Below are positions 28,693 through 38,928 of a DNA stretch of 64,000 bases, one piece after another (position 1 is the stretch's first letter; each line of letters begins with the position of its first letter). Origin of the DNA: Akkermansia massiliensis (GTDB lineage Bacteria > Verrucomicrobiota > Verrucomicrobiia > Verrucomicrobiales > Akkermansiaceae); contig NZ_JAMGSI010000001.1 of NCBI RefSeq assembly GCF_023516715.1, positions 124,001 to 188,000 of the forward strand, read 5' to 3'. Below the pieces are notes generated by a model. The model was not told where the DNA came from. It saw only the letters and a program-made list of their open reading frames with translations, and ran no database searches. A program made the translations under genes and the position numbers.

Positions 28693-29226
28693 ATGATATA
28701 CCATTTTAAGAAAACATTCATCGGAGTAGGAGGACGGGAATACATTAACAATCCCAAGCTGAGCTTCCCGGAACATGTGAAAATCCGCCGTCGGGGAACG
28801 AATCCCAAATCCGGCCAGCCTTATGCGGAAGCGGGCAGCGCGTTCGTGGAAACGTCCTCCATTGCCTCGCGGCTCTGCTGCAGCGCGTCCGCCGCCCGCC
28901 AGTACCTGCACCGTCACGGAGCCCGCTTCCGCGTGGTCCGCAAGGGTACGGGTTCCCTGGCCCTGTACTGGCGGCGTGCGGATGTGGACCGGATTCTCGC
29001 CCGGCGGGAGCCTGTACGCCGCCGCGTGCCACCGTGCTACATGGACATGGCCGAGGCTATCGACATGCTGGGGGTGGTGCGCAGCTACATTTACAGGCTC
29101 GTGAAAAAGGGGCTGCTGCGCGAATACCGGTGCCGGATGAAGACCGCCCGCGGCCTCCGGGTGCGCTGTTTTTATCACCGGGAGGACCTGGAGCATATCA
29201 GGCTGCACGTGCTCCAGAAAAGATGA
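28693..29226 (+). CDS. Putative DNA-binding protein with two helix-turn-helix units
   Basis: The 177-residue basic protein appears to hold two excisionase/MerR-like HTH units. The first is near residues 48-95 (SIASRLCCSASAARQYLHRH, then a wing LALYWRRADVDRIL). The second is near 117-170 (DMAEAIDMLGVVRSYIYRL, then CFYHREDLEHIRLH). Each has the layout recognition helix, wing, then a D-L/V-x-x-I helix. A role as a transcription factor is inferred. ATG 28693 (MIYHFKKTF) is chosen; the frame is open to 28594, but that part overlaps a perfect palindrome. ruvA follows after 65 bases. Confidence 0.6.
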   Translation: MIYHFKKTFIGVGGREYINNPKLSFPEHVKIRRRGTNPKSGQPYAEAGSAFVETSSIASRLCCSASAARQYLHRHGARFRVVRKGTGSLALYWRRADVDRILARREPVRRRVPPCYMDMAEAIDMLGVVRSYIYRLVKKGLLREYRCRMKTARGLRVRCFYHREDLEHIRLHVLQKR

Positions 29227-29291
29227 TGGGGCCGGTTTCCGCAGATGCGTTTTTGGCTTGAGCGCGGGCCGGATTGTGTCACGTTATGGGC

Positions 29292-29885
29292 ATGATAGCT
29301 TTTCTGCGCGGCACGGTGGCGGAATCATATCCCCAGCGGTTGATTCTGGATGTTCATGGCGTGGGGTATGAGGTGATTGTGCCCCTCTCCACCTTTGACA
29401 GGCTGAACCCTCTTCCCGGCAGGGAGCTGACGCTGAAAACCTACCTGCATGTCCGGGAGAACATGCAGGTGCTCTACGGCTTTGCCACGGATGCGGAGCG
29501 GGACATTTTCCTGCTGCTGATCGACCGCGTTTCAGGCATCGGCCCTGCCACGGCCATCGCCATTCTTGGTTCCCTGTCCGTGGAGCAGTTCAAGCAGGCG
29601 GTGGTGAGCGGGGACGTTTCCGGCATTGCGCGGGCCAAGGGCGTGGGCAAGAAGACGGCGGAACGCATTGTCCTGGAGCTGAAGGACAAGGTGGGACTGG
29701 CCGCTACGTGGGAGGCCCAGGCGCAGGGCGCCACCTCCCAGGCAGCGGGGGATGCGGAGCTGGCGTTGATTGCGCTCGGGTTCAAGCAGGTGGAGTCCCG
29801 CAAGGCGATCGCCGCCCACCTGAAAGACCATCCGGACGCGGATGCGGACGAACTGATCCGCGCCGCCCTGCGCTCCATGAACTGA
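29292..29885 (+). CDS. ruvA: Holliday junction branch-migration protein RuvA
   Basis: RuvA tetramers bind Holliday junctions and load the RuvB motor. The 197-residue protein starts MIAFLRGTVAE, the usual family beginning, with the OB-fold VHGVGYEVIVPLSTFDRL and the helix-hairpin-helix pair LLIDRVSGIGPATAIAIL and IARAKGVGKKTAERIVLELKDK. The C-terminal domain III that contacts RuvB is EAELALIALGFKQVESRKAI-like (DAELALIALGFKQ). ATG 29286 and TTG 29274 are alternative starts. ruvB and ruvC are not adjacent. Confidence 0.94.
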   Translation: MIAFLRGTVAESYPQRLILDVHGVGYEVIVPLSTFDRLNPLPGRELTLKTYLHVRENMQVLYGFATDAERDIFLLLIDRVSGIGPATAIAILGSLSVEQFKQAVVSGDVSGIARAKGVGKKTAERIVLELKDKVGLAATWEAQAQGATSQAAGDAELALIALGFKQVESRKAIAAHLKDHPDADADELIRAALRSMN

Positions 29886-30013
29886 CCGGCTCCCCCACCC
29901 GGGGACCGGCTCCGCAAGCATTTGACTTCCATGCGGGAGCATGCCCGCGGGCAGGGCTTCCTGCGGTCCGCGCAGGCGCGGGAGCATACTGCCATGATGG
30001 GGGAACAATAGTG

Positions 30014-30042
30014 TTGACGGCTGGTTGAATCGTTTTTAAACT
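30014..30042 (+). promoter_or_regulatory. Sigma-70-type promoter for gap
   Basis: TTGACG and TAAACT are spaced by 17 bases. The transcript would start near 30049, about 60 bases before the gap ATG. Confidence 0.55.
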
Positions 30043-30082
30043 TACGGCGTCCATGGTACTTAAATAAGTCCGGGACTAGTAA

Positions 30083-31135
<1,053 letters not shown>

Positions 31136-31245
31136 GTTCTTCCGAACAACGCTTGCTCTTCAGTTGCACGACAAGTCTTGCCGGTTGCCTGCTTCAACCT
31201 TCCGGTTCCTGAACCGGGTTTGTCCAGGCGGCCGGGGATTTATCC

Positions 31246-31273
31246 GGGAGGGCAGAAATGCCCTCCCTTTTTT
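31246..31273 (+). terminator. Intrinsic terminator between gap and pgk
   Basis: The perfect stem GGGAGGGC/GCCCTCCC with a 6-base loop is followed by six Ts. It lies only 30 bases before the pgk start, which leaves little room for a separate pgk promoter. Confidence 0.85.
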
Positions 31274-31303
31274 ATTCCATTGAACCAAACAATATAAACC
31301 GAT

Positions 31304-32521
31304 ATGGCTAAACTTACTGTACGTGACCTTGATGCCAAGGGAAAGGAAGTCCTGATGCGCGTGGATTTCAACGTCCCCCTCAAGGATGGGGAAATTACCA
31401 ATGACGCCCGCATCGTGGCCGCCCTCCCCACCATCAAGTTCCTGCTGGACCAGGGCGCCCGCCTTGTCCTCACCTCCCATCTGGGCCGTCCCAAGAACGA
31501 ACCCGATCCCGCTTTTTCCCTGAAGCCCGTTGCCGCCCGCCTTTCCGAACTGCTCGGCAAGGAAGTGAAATTCGTTCCCGCCGCCATCGGCCCGGAAGCG
31601 GAAGCCGCCCGCGCCGCCATGAAGGACGGCGACGTGGTCCTGCTGGAAAACGTCCGCTTCTATCCCGGTGAAAAGAAGAACGATCCGGAATTTGCCAAGG
31701 CTCTTCTGGGCAATGCCACGCTGTTCGTGAACGACGCGTTCGGCACCGCCCACCGCGCCCACGCTTCCACGGAAGGGGTGACGCATTTTGCGGAAAAGAG
31801 CGCCATGGGCTTCCTGATCGAACGCGAACTGGAATACCTGGAAGGCAAGCTGGAAAACCCGGAAAAGCCCTTCGTGGTAATCATGGGCGGCGCCAAGGTG
31901 TCCGACAAGATTGAAGTGCTTTCCAAGCTGATGGAAAAGGCTGATACGTTCCTGATCGGGGGCGCCATGGCCAACACGTTCCTGGCGGCTGAAGGGTATG
32001 ACCTGGGCGCTTCCAAGATTGAAGGCGACAAGCTGGATCTGGCCCGTGAAATCCTGGCGGAAGCCAAGGCCAAGGGCGTGAAATTCCTGCTTCCTGCGGA
32101 CGTGCGCGTAGCCATGAAGTTTGAAGACGGCGCTGAAACCTTCTGCACGGCTCCCTTCGCGGAAGGCGGCAAGGTGCCGGAAGGCGGCATGGCCATCGAC
32201 ATCGGCGACAAGGCTATTGAAGAATTCTCCGCCATCATCAAGGACGCCAAGACCGTTCTGTGGAACGGCCCGATGGGCGTGTTTGAAATGGACTGCTTTG
32301 CCAAGGGCACCAAGGAAATTGCGGAAGCCCTGGCGGATTCCTCCGCCATCTCCATCGTGGGCGGCGGCGATTCCGTGACGGCGGCCAAGAAGTTCAAGGT
32401 CCAGGACAAGCTTTCCTTCTGCTCTACGGGCGGCGGCGCTTCCCTGGAACTGCTGGAAGGCAAGGTGCTTCCCGGCGTGGGAGCCCTGACCGACAAGTGC
32501 GGCTGCTGCTGCCAGAAGTAA
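31304..32521 (+). CDS. pgk: Phosphoglycerate kinase
   Basis: Pgk transfers the acyl-phosphate of 1,3-bisphosphoglycerate to ADP in the second ATP-related step of lower glycolysis. The protein has 405 residues. Signatures: LMRVDFNVPLKDGEI (about 18-32), LTSHLGRPK, LLENVRFYPGEKKND, VVIMGGAKVSDKIEVL, LWNGPMGVFEMD and SIVGGGDSVTA. Its C terminus carries KCGCCCQK, a Cys-rich tail like that of the neighbouring gap product. The gene starts 30 bases after a terminator hairpin, so it depends on read-through from gap or on a promoter inside the 3' part of the gap transcript. Confidence 0.97.
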   Translation: MAKLTVRDLDAKGKEVLMRVDFNVPLKDGEITNDARIVAALPTIKFLLDQGARLVLTSHLGRPKNEPDPAFSLKPVAARLSELLGKEVKFVPAAIGPEAEAARAAMKDGDVVLLENVRFYPGEKKNDPEFAKALLGNATLFVNDAFGTAHRAHASTEGVTHFAEKSAMGFLIERELEYLEGKLENPEKPFVVIMGGAKVSDKIEVLSKLMEKADTFLIGGAMANTFLAAEGYDLGASKIEGDKLDLAREILAEAKAKGVKFLLPADVRVAMKFEDGAETFCTAPFAEGGKVPEGGMAIDIGDKAIEEFSAIIKDAKTVLWNGPMGVFEMDCFAKGTKEIAEALADSSAISIVGGGDSVTAAKKFKVQDKLSFCSTGGGASLELLEGKVLPGVGALTDKCGCCCQK

Positions 32522-32781
32522 CCGTTCACGGCCGGCGGATCGCTTTCCGCATGGTGCCTTGAATGAACCTTTTCATTCCCCGTGCCCGTCTCCGGGTGCG
32601 GGGATTTTTTTGCTCCCTGCTGACGCGGCGGAAACTGCGGAAGTTTGCCGGCTCCCGCGGTTTAAGGAAAACCCGTTCGTGCTCCGGTGGCTGCCGGTTC
32701 CGGAGAGGGGGATGCAGGGAAAGGCGGCACAGTCCTTTTTTGGGCTTGCTCTGCGTGTGGCCCGCGCTAGGCTGGACATGT

Positions 32782-33747
32782 ATGAAAATGCTGCGCAGCT
32801 TCCTGGCCGTGTTCCTGTTGTGCTCTCCCGCGCTTGCGGCGGACGCCTCCGTTGCGGGGAAGAAGGAGCATGGGGGGTATCCGGCCCGGTACATGCTTCT
32901 GGAATCCTCGTCCCGCAACAGCCAGAGCCTGTCTACGCCCGTGGCCGCGTATGTGAATGACGAAGGCGCGGAAGTGGCGCTTATCGGGGCCATTCATGTG
33001 GCGGAGGCTGATTATTATGCCTGGCTGAACAAGCTGTTCGGCAGTTATGACGTGCTGCTGTTTGAAATGATCGGCGGGGAGGGGCTCCGGAGGGAGGAGG
33101 AGCTCCGCCGTAAAATAGACCGCAATAAGCCTATGGGAGGGCTGACGCTGGAGGAGGCGCGGGAATGGAACCGGATGGTGGAGTGGAGGAAGAGAGCCGC
33201 CCTTGAGGAAAAGTCTTTTTTGCTGGGGCTGCTGGGAAGCGCGTACCGGGAATTGAGCGCCGCGCTGGGCCTTCAAACCCAGCATCAGGGCATTGATTAT
33301 TCCGCGCCCCATTTTATCCATGCGGACATGACGCTGGCGGAATTCCGGCAGGCGCAGGCCAGTAAGGGAGAAAACTTCGCCAGCCTGATGCTTAAATCCA
33401 TGCTGTCCTCCCTGGTGGAGAAGCCCGGGGCGTACCAGCCGAATGAATTCGGCATGATGGTGGATTTGCTTGCCGGGAACAAGGCGGGGCTGAAGAATGA
33501 ACTGATGCGCATTTTTGCCCATGCTCCGAATGATTTGGAGGATACCGTGATTCTGGAAGGCCGGAATTCCAAGTGCATGGAAGTATTTGACCAATGGCGC
33601 GGCAAGGGCGTTCGCAGGATAGGCATTTTTTATGGCGCGGCCCATCTTCCCGGCCTGCACGGAGCTCTTCTGGAACGCGGCTACCGCCTCCGGGACGTGC
33701 AGTGGCTCCCGGCGTGGAGCACCATGGAGAAGGCTGGCCAGGACTGA
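32782..33747 (+). CDS. Secreted TraB/GumN-family protein
   Basis: The 321-residue protein has a signal peptide (KMLRSFLAVFLLCSPALAAD). It matches the TraB/PrgY/GumN (TIKI-like) pattern: ALIGAIHVAEADYYAWL, then YDVLLFEMIGGEG, and a distal RIGIFYGAAHLPGLHGALLERGYR. In this superfamily the GxxH, E and GxxH residues form a putative metal-dependent peptidase site, and all three appear here. Its substrate is unknown and the location is inferred to be periplasmic. ATG 32782 is preferred because it opens the signal peptide; the frame is open upstream to 32563 with Arg-rich, non-conserved sequence. Confidence 0.75.
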   Translation: MKMLRSFLAVFLLCSPALAADASVAGKKEHGGYPARYMLLESSSRNSQSLSTPVAAYVNDEGAEVALIGAIHVAEADYYAWLNKLFGSYDVLLFEMIGGEGLRREEELRRKIDRNKPMGGLTLEEAREWNRMVEWRKRAALEEKSFLLGLLGSAYRELSAALGLQTQHQGIDYSAPHFIHADMTLAEFRQAQASKGENFASLMLKSMLSSLVEKPGAYQPNEFGMMVDLLAGNKAGLKNELMRIFAHAPNDLEDTVILEGRNSKCMEVFDQWRGKGVRRIGIFYGAAHLPGLHGALLERGYRLRDVQWLPAWSTMEKAGQD

Positions 33748-33821
33748 CCCTTTTGCCGTCTTTTCCGGTCTTTCCGCGGGTAATGAAGTTGGTGACTGCC
33801 GGAGGCCGTAAATGATGGGAA

Positions 33822-33881
33822 TTCTCCCTTTCCGGAAAGGCCGCTTCAAATGGAAAGGGAGAAGAGGAAAATAGCCTCTTC
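33822..33881. terminator. Hairpins between convergent genes
   Basis: Two overlapping stems are present: TTCTCCCTTTCC/GGAAAGGGAGAA (33822-33863) and GAAGAGG/CCTCTTC (33861-33881). They lie between the convergent TraB-like and GH97 genes and probably terminate both, although T-runs are weak. Confidence 0.5.
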
Positions 33882-33923
33882 CCCTTTCCTGATGAACTCC
33901 CGTTGAGCAGACGGAAGGGAACG

Positions 33924-35858
33924 CTACTTTCCGGCGGGGACCAGGCGGGCAATGCCGCCGCCCTTGACGCGCATGGTGAAGGAAAGGGTGCTCCCGGAAT
34001 GGAGTTCCCGGTTTTCCACCTTCCAGCCGTCGTTCTTTTCCGGCAGGTCGCGGAGGATGGTGGCCCGGTACGCGGTGTTCCTGTTCAGGAAGTCCAGGGG
34101 AATGGAAACGGTGCGTTCCCGTCCGTCCCCGTTCATCAGGGCAATGTACCACTGGTCCCCGGAACGCCGGGCAAAGGCGGCGCATTCCCCGATGGCGGAC
34201 GGCGGCAGGACGATGGTCTCATCCCATACGGAGGGAATGTTCCGGACGGCTTCCCGTTCCGGGGAGCCTTTCGGGAAGGCGGCTTCCATGTCTGCGGGGT
34301 TGGATACCCAGTGGAGGACTGGGGACGTATAAATGATATTGGCCGCCATCTGGAGGGGCCAGGAAGAGCCGCGCAGCTTGGGCCCGTGGCCGAAGTAGCC
34401 GCCAGTGAAATCGGCGTGGCCGGAGACCAGCCGGGTGAAGGGCAGTGCGCAGTAGTGCCGTCCGCCGATGGCGGCCCAGATGTTCTGTTCCCCGCCGTAG
34501 ATGCCTTCCCGGCTCATTTCATGCGGCCAGGAGCGTTCTTCCCCCGTGGGGGTATTGGCGCCGTGAAAGTTGACCATGAGCTTGTTTTTAGCCAGGTTTT
34601 CCGCGACGGCGTCATAAAAGGCCAGGCGTTCCCGGGAGGCGGAATCCATGAAATCTATCTTGATTCCCTTGATGCCCGTTTTGGCAAGGCTGCTGAAAAA
34701 GCTGCGCATGCTTTCCCAGTCGTTGGCGGGGTTGTTGACGTCTGACCAGCGCACCCATACCCAGATGCCTACTTGTTTGCCGGCGGCGTAGCTGGCCAGT
34801 TGAGCCACCTTGTCCATGCTTTCCGGCACGGTTTTGCCCCATTTCTTCCATCCTTCGTCAACGAGGTGGTATTCCCAGCCGAATTCGGAGGCCATGTCGA
34901 CAAAGGCGTACTGGTCCTCTTCACGGACGTTTCCGCGGTCCCACCAGGTCCAGGTGGAGCGGCCCGGCTTGATCCAGGGCGTTTTGGCTCCTTCCGGAAA
35001 AAGGTTCTTGTCCGGTTCCGGAGCCAGGGAAGGGATGACGTCGTTCCGGACCAGGCCGTTGAGGTCGTCGTTCACCAGGATGACCCGCCAGGGCATCTCT
35101 GCGGAAGAGGGGGCGGAAAAGCCTTCCGGGTCCTGGAAATATACCGTCCTGCATGCGCCGTCCTGAAGGGAGAATTTAATGCCGCTCCACTGCCTGTTGA
35201 AATTGGCGGCTTCCTGGATGAGGGCGAAGCCTCCGCCCGGCAGTTCCGCCGCAACCGGCATGGTGCGGACATGGCTGCGGGGATTGCCGGGGTCTTTCTT
35301 GAAATCGGCTATTCTGGAAGGAGACCAGACTCCCTCGCAGGGACCCAGTGCGGAAGCGGCGTCCTGGGTCCACAGGACGGCTTTTTCCGGGAAGGCGAAC
35401 GACGTTTTTTCTTCCCCGATGTTCAGCACGGGCGCTTTCTGCACGTCTTCCGTCCACTCGTAGCGGAAGGCGACTCCGTTGTTGAAAACGCGGGCGCGGA
35501 GGCGGAGGCCGGAATTATCCCCGGAAACCACGTATTCGTTGAAATGGACGGAAGCGGAGGGGTATTTGCCGCGCGTTTCAAAGGTGTCGTGGACGTTGTC
35601 CTTCACTTTTTTCACGCTCCATCCCGTAATGCCTCCGGCAAGGTCCTTGCCGTTCACCACGATGCCCAGGCCGGAGGGCTCCAGAACCGTCCTGTTTCCC
35701 TTTTTCAGGGAATGGGCGGCCCGGTTATCCGCGTGGAGCATCCAGGACAGACGGCCGTCCGGGGATTGCAGAGAGGCATGCAATTCTCCCGCCTGTCCGG
35801 AACCGGGCAGGAGGCATCCTGCCATATTGCTGAAAATAATGAGAGATTTTACAATCAT
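33924..35858 (-). CDS. Glycoside hydrolase family 97 (secreted)
   Basis: The 644-residue protein has a short export signal (MIVKSLIIFSNMAGCLLPG) and the GH97 layout. An N-terminal beta-sandwich (LSWMLHADNRAAHSL to about 280) is followed by a (beta/alpha)8 barrel (WTWWDRGNVREEDQYAFVD, GIWVWVRWSD) and a C-terminal beta domain. KGIKIDFMDSASRERL carries the Asp that is nucleophile in retaining GH97 alpha-galactosidases; the inverting alpha-glucosidase branch has a Glu elsewhere. EGIYGGEQNIWA is consistent with the acid/base region. A retaining enzyme acting on alpha-linked galactose, as found on mucin glycans, is therefore likely but not proven. It stands alone. Confidence 0.88.
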   Translation of the reverse strand: MIVKSLIIFSNMAGCLLPGSGQAGELHASLQSPDGRLSWMLHADNRAAHSLKKGNRTVLEPSGLGIVVNGKDLAGGITGWSVKKVKDNVHDTFETRGKYPSASVHFNEYVVSGDNSGLRLRARVFNNGVAFRYEWTEDVQKAPVLNIGEEKTSFAFPEKAVLWTQDAASALGPCEGVWSPSRIADFKKDPGNPRSHVRTMPVAAELPGGGFALIQEAANFNRQWSGIKFSLQDGACRTVYFQDPEGFSAPSSAEMPWRVILVNDDLNGLVRNDVIPSLAPEPDKNLFPEGAKTPWIKPGRSTWTWWDRGNVREEDQYAFVDMASEFGWEYHLVDEGWKKWGKTVPESMDKVAQLASYAAGKQVGIWVWVRWSDVNNPANDWESMRSFFSSLAKTGIKGIKIDFMDSASRERLAFYDAVAENLAKNKLMVNFHGANTPTGEERSWPHEMSREGIYGGEQNIWAAIGGRHYCALPFTRLVSGHADFTGGYFGHGPKLRGSSWPLQMAANIIYTSPVLHWVSNPADMEAAFPKGSPEREAVRNIPSVWDETIVLPPSAIGECAAFARRSGDQWYIALMNGDGRERTVSIPLDFLNRNTAYRATILRDLPEKNDGWKVENRELHSGSTLSFTMRVKGGGIARLVPAGK

Positions 35859-36155
35859 ATCTTTGTCAGAATACGTCCATCTTGGCCCGTTTATTGCAAA
35901 AGTATGTTTTGGAAGGGCGGCAGCCAGCGCATCTACTTTCCGGAATGGGGGAAAAGGCCCTCCCTGCGTGAAGGCCGGGTGGTTCTCCGTTAAATCCGTG
36001 GAAGCCGTGAGCTGTTCATGAAGATGAAAAATGGCGGATGTCTTGTTTCCCGTGCAAGAGGTTATGGAGAAATAACCGACCCGGTGAGCGGCAAAAGAAT
36101 AATCTTTACAAATTAGGTGGAAAAGATAAAAGTAATTTCCTGATCAGATATTAGG
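35859..36155. other. Intergenic region between GH97 and the kinase gene
   Basis: About 300 bases between divergent genes. AT-rich near the kinase start. No confident promoter pair, operator or RNA was recognised. Confidence 0.35.
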
Positions 36156-38786
36156 ATGGAGAGTTGCGGCTCAAATAGTGTTCCCGATTTTCACCATGCG
36201 GCAGTTCCGGGAAAAGATGCTCATTTGAATAATGTTTCCGTGCATGGATCCAAATTGACACCTCCCTCTTCCTGGAACGAGTTTTCCGTTTATTCCAAAG
36301 AACTCCCGGACGGAGCGACGTTGGAGCATTATAAAATATTGAAGGTGCTGGGAAGCGGCGGATTCGGCATTACCTATCTGGTCCGGGACTTGATGCTGAA
36401 GAGGAAAGTGGTTTTAAAAGAGAATTTTCCTTCTTCCTATGCTTACAGAGATCCGTTTACGGGGCGCGTGGTTCCCAATAATGAGCATGACGCCGAGTAT
36501 TTCAAGTGGACCCTTTCCAACTTTTTGAATGAAGCCCGCATTCTTGCGAGGCTGGATTCTCCAGGTATTGTCCGGGTTCTTTCCGTTTTTGAGTGCAACG
36601 GCACGGCTTATTTTTCCATGGATTATGTTCAGGGGCTTCCTCTGGATTACCTGGGAGAACAGCAGCTGCTTGCCGGAAACTGTTATTCGGAAGCCAAGTT
36701 GAAGGGATTGCTGATGCACATCCTCCAGATTTTGGATTACCTTCATAAAAAAGGCATCTGCCACAGGGACATCAAACCGGGAAATATATTGCTTACACAG
36801 GAGGGAACTCCCGTTTTCGTGGATTTCGGCGCGTCGCGCCACATGGAGAGCACCCATACCCAGACTGTCCTGACGACTCATGGCTTTTCTTCTCCGGAAC
36901 AGGCTCTCGGCAGGAAAAACACGGGACCTTGGAGCGACATTTATTCCCTGGGCGCTACGTTCTATTCCCTGCTGAAGGGGGGTGCGCCCCCCAGAGGAGA
37001 GGAGCGGCTGATCCACGATACCATACAGCCTTTGGCATTGTCCGCGCCCTTGTCCTCCCATTATTCGAAAAATTTTCTCAGGACCATAGACAAGGCCCTT
37101 TCTCCTCGGGTGGAAGATCGTTATAACTCCGCGGAAGAGTGGATGAAGGATCTGGGAGTGGAAGGAGGGGCGCTCTCAACCATTAAGTTCTCCAGTGAGG
37201 AGTTCAAGTCCGCCCGTAAGCGTTTTTTCAATCTGTTTGCCTTGTCCTCTTCCCGCATCATGTCGGAAGGGCACGAAAAGTGGGGGGCCGGATGGAGGAA
37301 GGTGCTGGGGCTCTTCGTTGTTGTGGGCGTGATTGGCGCAACCCTCGGCTATTTTGTTTATGACTGGGGAGGCGGCCCGGAGGAGGACGATGCTTTAGGG
37401 CTTCGCTTTCCCAGTGTAATGTCCACCCCCATTCCCCAGATTATTTCAGAATCCAGGGGCGTTTCCTTGCTGAGTCCCGTGGAACGTTTTGACGTCAGGC
37501 TGGATAGTCCGTCTTTGTCGCGCCATGCTCTTCCATCCCTGCTTCCCGACCGCTTTTCCTTGGCGTGTGTCCATTTGAGGGTGCTTCAGGAAGACAAGAT
37601 GTGCCCGCTCCTGTATTTGACCATACGTGATGAGGAGGGAAAGCTGGTTTCCCGGTCTCTCAACGGCTTTTCCTTCACCTTGATCGAGAGTCCTGTGCTC
37701 ACCGGGTTCCGCTTTGTGGATCTTCCGGCGCTGAATGTGGATGCGCCTTACAGGTTCAGTTTTGAAACCAAGGATAATGTTCCTCATCCGTTGAAGGTTG
37801 TTTCTTCCCAGGTTACGACGCTGGAAAGCGGGAAAACCGTGAGGCCCCATTTTAAATTCATTTGCGCGATGGATGACCCCGCGGTGAGAGATTCGCTGAA
37901 CAGGCCGGAAAACGGCAGGATCCGGGAAATGCTCATCGCCTCCCGGAAAAGGAACCGTACGGAAATTGATTCCATCGTGCTGACGGAACAGGAGAAGGCG
38001 CAGGTGCGGAAGTTCGCCAAGGCGGGGTATCCCGCCGCCCAGTATAAAATAGCCCGTCTCATCTTTGAACGGGATGGGAGATACGGAGAGGAAGGAGGCG
38101 CCTGGCTTTATAAGGCGGCCATGGGGGGCTTTATTGTGGCGCAGAGGGATCTGGCGTTTCTTCTTGTGGGGGGCAAGGAATTTTTCCCGGATATGCTTCA
38201 GTGCCCGGTCAGCCTGTCCCAGAACTATTCTCAGGCGGTTGATTTCCTTCTGATGTCCTTTGCCGCGCAGGATCCTTCCGTGCTGTATATGCTGGGTGTC
38301 TTGTATTCCCAGGGGTGGGGGGTGGAATATTCCGCGGAGATGGTCGCGCGCCTGTCCAGGCTGTTGGCCGGTTCCGGTTACGACCTGTCGCGGCTTACCT
38401 TGTCGTCCCCCATTTTATCCCATTGGGAGCTTCTGGGGCAGAAGGAGGAAACCTATACGAGGATGCGCTGCTCCATTCCCGGCAGGAAGATGAGCCAATT
38501 TTCAGGACTGCGGCTGGTACGGACCTCCGTGGAAGGGGGAAGTATCCTTATTGACAAGGTGATTCTGTTGCGGAACGGGCAGGAGGTCATGTCCCGTTCT
38601 TTCCGTACGGCCCTTACCCGGGAGTCTCCCGTCCTGGAGGTCTCCATAAACATGGAGGATTACGCAAAGGAAATGGACAGTTCCGAATGGTCGATAGAGG
38701 TCATCATGGCTCCGGCCAATACGTCCGGCATCATGGAAATGATGAGGAAGAAGGAGTTTTCCGGCGCGGAAGAGCTGCGAATTTGA
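36156..38786 (+). CDS. Membrane Ser/Thr protein kinase with Sel1-like repeats
   Basis: The 876-residue protein has an N-terminal Hanks-type kinase: glycine loop GSGGFGITYLV (66-76), catalytic Lys88 in VVLKEN, HRDIKPGNIL (203-212), DFGASR (223-228), and SPEQALGRKNTGPWSDIYSLG. All key residues are present, so it should be active. A single membrane segment lies at about 383-402 (VLGLFVVVGVIGATLGYFV). The long outer part has a beta-rich region (about 430-600), then Sel1/TPR-like helices (about 635-740: AQYKIARLIFERDGRYGEEG, SVLYMLGVLYSQGWG), then another beta domain. Kinase inside and sensor outside is inferred. No phosphatase partner lies nearby. Confidence 0.88.
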   Translation: MESCGSNSVPDFHHAAVPGKDAHLNNVSVHGSKLTPPSSWNEFSVYSKELPDGATLEHYKILKVLGSGGFGITYLVRDLMLKRKVVLKENFPSSYAYRDPFTGRVVPNNEHDAEYFKWTLSNFLNEARILARLDSPGIVRVLSVFECNGTAYFSMDYVQGLPLDYLGEQQLLAGNCYSEAKLKGLLMHILQILDYLHKKGICHRDIKPGNILLTQEGTPVFVDFGASRHMESTHTQTVLTTHGFSSPEQALGRKNTGPWSDIYSLGATFYSLLKGGAPPRGEERLIHDTIQPLALSAPLSSHYSKNFLRTIDKALSPRVEDRYNSAEEWMKDLGVEGGALSTIKFSSEEFKSARKRFFNLFALSSSRIMSEGHEKWGAGWRKVLGLFVVVGVIGATLGYFVYDWGGGPEEDDALGLRFPSVMSTPIPQIISESRGVSLLSPVERFDVRLDSPSLSRHALPSLLPDRFSLACVHLRVLQEDKMCPLLYLTIRDEEGKLVSRSLNGFSFTLIESPVLTGFRFVDLPALNVDAPYRFSFETKDNVPHPLKVVSSQVTTLESGKTVRPHFKFICAMDDPAVRDSLNRPENGRIREMLIASRKRNRTEIDSIVLTEQEKAQVRKFAKAGYPAAQYKIARLIFERDGRYGEEGGAWLYKAAMGGFIVAQRDLAFLLVGGKEFFPDMLQCPVSLSQNYSQAVDFLLMSFAAQDPSVLYMLGVLYSQGWGVEYSAEMVARLSRLLAGSGYDLSRLTLSSPILSHWELLGQKEETYTRMRCSIPGRKMSQFSGLRLVRTSVEGGSILIDKVILLRNGQEVMSRSFRTALTRESPVLEVSINMEDYAKEMDSSEWSIEVIMAPANTSGIMEMMRKKEFSGAEELRI

Positions 38787-38862
38787 TGGAAGGATTTTAC
38801 CACGGGAAAGGAGAGAACGCGGCATGCGGTTTCCGTCCGTTATCGGAAGCCGTTCGGGGCGG

Positions 38863-38884
38863 AAGGCCCCGGCGCCGGGGCTTT
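38863..38884. terminator. Hairpin between kinase and mfd genes
   Basis: A GC-rich stem (AAGGCCCCGG/CCGGGGCTTT) lies between convergent genes and can act in both directions. Confidence 0.5.
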
Positions 38885-38928
38885 CCTGTTTCCGCTGGAT
38901 GGCCCGGCCGGGAAGGCTGTGGCGCGGT

